Assembly: GCF_963924675.1 (NCBI RefSeq)
Contig: NW_027077394.1
Coordinates: 310,001-374,000 of the forward strand
Source of the DNA: Phocoena phocoena
Lineage: Eukaryota > Chordata > Mammalia > Artiodactyla > Phocoenidae
DNA: 64,000 bases
Direction of reading: 5' to 3'
Numbering within the stretch: position 1 is the stretch's first letter; each line of letters opens with the position of its first letter. The position numbers and the translations under genes were made by a program. The notes under the pieces are model-generated. The model was not told the DNA's origin and ran no database searches. It saw only the letters and a list, made by a program, of their open reading frames with translations. Of this stretch, positions 61,827 to 64,000 are shown piece after piece.

Positions 61827-63573
61827 TTGGCCAAAAAGGGCGTATGCGATTTTTCCTGAATATATTCAGGAAAAAACGCATACGCCCTTTTTGGCCAAGT
61901 GCATCATTGTCGACGTTCTGCCTCTTTTCCTATGCTTTCAGGGCAATTCCAGTCTACCCCCTGCAATCGTTTTCCTGAAATTCTGCCCCGCTTTCAAGTC
62001 CCCTTCGCAGGCTTTCTTCAATATACTTTTGGAAGATAGCTGTCATTTATAACTCTGCAGGTTTGTGAATTACAGTGCCCCTGAGCTCCTTTCTTCAACT
62101 CGCTTTCTTGTGAGCTGGGCACAAAACCGCAGGATTGCTTCAGGCCCTAATCTGTTTCCAGCAGGGCACGCTGAGCCTTTGGTTAATTCCTCTTCCTGGT
62201 GGGAAATGAGCGTTACACTTGCCCGTGCAGACACCTACAGCTAGTCTCTCATTGGTTCTCCCTATTCCTGTTCGTCTTGCACAGAAATTGCAGGCTGTGC
62301 CAAAGAGGAGATTAAAGGCACTGACTCTCCAATTGAGGAGAGTGTTAGTAAAGCATTTGGAATGGTGAACCCGAGGACCAGGATACGAAAATTGACATGC
62401 ATTTTAAATCGTTTTCCAATCACACGGTGGACGATACTCTGGGTTTCCCATGAATGTTTTAGCTGGAGGAAGAATCCCTTGAACCTGGAGAGTTGGGACC
62501 CATGGAATGGGTACCATGTAGTATGACTTCAAAGGGTCTGCATTTGCTCACCGAAACTCACCAATGCTATCAGCCTGAAGTGTCCAGCCTTATGTCTCAA
62601 CCAGCTCTGGGTGTAGATGTGGTCAATCCCCGTTGCATCACATGCTCTGAGTGAATTATTTAAGAATTGCTCTCTATTTCACTGTCTTTGTGTTTTGTTT
62701 TCGAAATTTATTTGGATAATTGGATTTATCGGATTTTCACTGCTGCGTTTCGGCCGTTGTACACACGCTCGATTCTCTTATGGAGACATATATATCCATG
62801 GGTTTTAAGATTCTTCCTAGTCAGGTATATTCCTAGGCGTTGAATATGTGGTGTTGGGTCCATTTCGTTGAGCAAGGGGTAGCTCTTTTCTATTACATAT
62901 TTGGCTTATGGAAAGTTATCTGTGCTAATTCCAGTCTCTGGTTTTATGCAGCACCCCAACGCACCTTTCCCCATAAGCAAGCACTAGTTGGTTTTCTAAA
63001 TTTGAGACCCTGTTCTGTTTTGTAATTCAGTTCATGTGTAGTCAAGTTTACATTCCGTGTATTAGTGATATCTTATGATGTTTCTTTTTCCGTGTGACAT
63101 ATTTCACGTAGAATCACCATACCTGCATACATTCACTATGCCACTACGGGCCTGATGACACAGATTTCATTGATGAGTGATATTGCATTGTACGTACGTG
63201 CCACAACTTCTTTATCCATTTTTTGCTTTCTAGGATATTTACCTGATACTGTAGACGAGCTTCTTGTGAACACAGCCGTCCCAAATATTGGGGTGGCTGT
63301 CTGTTTTTGATTTTAATTTCTGTAAGCTATAGGACCATAAGTGGAAGTGCCATAGGCTGTGTTGCTTTGTTTCTTATGTGTTTCAGGAAACACCATACAC
63401 TTCTCCAGGGTGGCTGCTGGCAATTTACATCCTGCCAATCAGCATAACAAGGCTCCCTGTTTTCCATATCCTGTCCTACCTTTCTGGATTTTATGCTTTT
63501 TTCAGATGGCCCTTTTGCCTGGGGGGCAGTGAGACTTCATTGTAGTGCAGATTTCCTTTACAGGCTTGCTTGG
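61827..63573. repeat. Satellite unit, 1,747 bp (near-identical to 897-2,643)
   Basis: I saw only a few substitutions relative to 897-2,643 (for example GCAGGCTGTGCC versus GCAAGCTGTGCC). It precedes the predicted third module copy. Confidence 0.85.
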
Positions 63574-64000
63574 TTGGCCAAAAAGGGCGTATGCGTTTTT
63601 TCCTGAATATATTCAGGAAAAAACGCATACGCCCTTTTTGGCCAAGTGTATCATTGTTGACGTTGTGCCTCTTTTCCTATGATTTCAGGGCAATTCCAGT
63701 CTACCCCCTGCAATCGTTTTCCTGAAATTCTGCCCCGCTTTCAAGTCCCCTTCGCAGGCTTACTTCAATATATTTTTGGAGGATAGCTGTCATTTATAAC
63801 TCTGCAGGTTTGTGAATTACAGTGCCCCTGAGCTCCTTTCTTCAACTCGCTTTCTTGTGAGCTGGGCACAAAACCGCAGGATTGCTTCAGGCCTTAATCT
63901 GTTTCCGGCAGGGCACGCTGAGCCTTTGGTTAATTCCTCTTCCTGGTGGGCAATGAGCGTTACATTTGCCCGTGCAGACACCTATAGCTAGTCTCTCATT
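63147..64000. repeat. Start of a probable third composite-module copy (copy C)
   Basis: Matches 2,217-3,070 and 23,943-24,797. It shares some variants with copy A (AATTTCTGTAAG) and others with copy B (ATTGTTGACG), and has its own change (TTTATGCTTTT). The window ends before the point where captured sequence would begin, so the continuation is a prediction. Confidence 0.7.

Larger units (their letters stand above)
42614..64000. repeat. Satellite array block, homogenised (~12 units)
   Basis: Palindromes begin at 42,614, 44,360, 46,106, 47,853, 49,600, 51,346, 53,093, 54,840, 56,586, 58,336, 60,083, 61,827 and 63,574. The spacing is 1,744-1,750 bp. By eye, adjacent units differ by a few percent. 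Two subtypes of the L1-like part alternate irregularly. There is no insertion of foreign sequence in this block. Confidence 0.93.

Noticed and set aside
1..64000. CENP-B box (a centromere protein site, TTCGNNNNANNCGGG)
   Set aside because: The TTCG sites checked by eye in the unit (TTTCGTTGAGC, TTCGGCCGC, TTTCGAAATT) lack the required downstream A and CGGG.
1..64000. CRISPR array or bacterial features
   Set aside because: The repeats are long tandem satellites without spacers, and the window has mammalian L1 and ERV sequence throughout.

Overview
The window is non-coding, repeat-dominated mammalian heterochromatin. Its backbone is a tandem satellite with a period of about 1,747 bp. That period, the whale-type L1 copies embedded in the array, and TTGGCCAAAAAG arms resembling a cetartiodactyl mariner end together suggest a cetacean. 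The 'common cetacean satellite' is described as about 1,750 bp in most whales and about 1,580 bp in delphinids, so a non-delphinid whale fits best. This comes from recognition, not a database search. I see no intact protein-coding gene, tRNA, rRNA or CRISPR. The short open frames are by-products of the repeats.

Layout: 1-6,836 is satellite, growing more diverged to the right. 6,837-11,287 is a captured non-satellite island holding an L1 scrap, a broken antisense gammaretrovirus-like ERV pol, a small minisatellite and a promoter/first-exon-like stretch. 11,288-12,003 is an antisense truncated L1. 12,004-13,131 is diverged satellite. 13,132-18,492 is a second, GC-rich satellite with a 592-bp unit, itself built from 11 copies of a ~54-bp monomer. 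18,493-23,942 is satellite with a truncated sense L1 flanked by an 11-bp target-site duplication. The segment from about 2,218 to about 21,065 is then repeated at about 23,944-42,800, offset by 21.73 kb. From about 42,800 to 64,000 there are about 12 ordinary satellite units. The last 2.6 kb is nearly identical to bases ~470-3,070 (offset 60,930), so a third copy of the composite module probably starts at about 63,147 and runs past the window edge.

Each normal satellite unit carries a 72-bp palindrome, perfect in many units, and a ~430-bp stretch resembling the antisense 3' end of an L1. The most notable observations are the composite 18.8-kb module (satellite + captured ERV/unique island + second satellite + L1) that propagates inside the array; the 11-mer organisation of the 592-bp satellite; the hairpin in every unit, with one satellite-satellite junction lying at a palindrome apex; and signs of in-register unequal exchange by whole numbers of units (1, 4 and 7).
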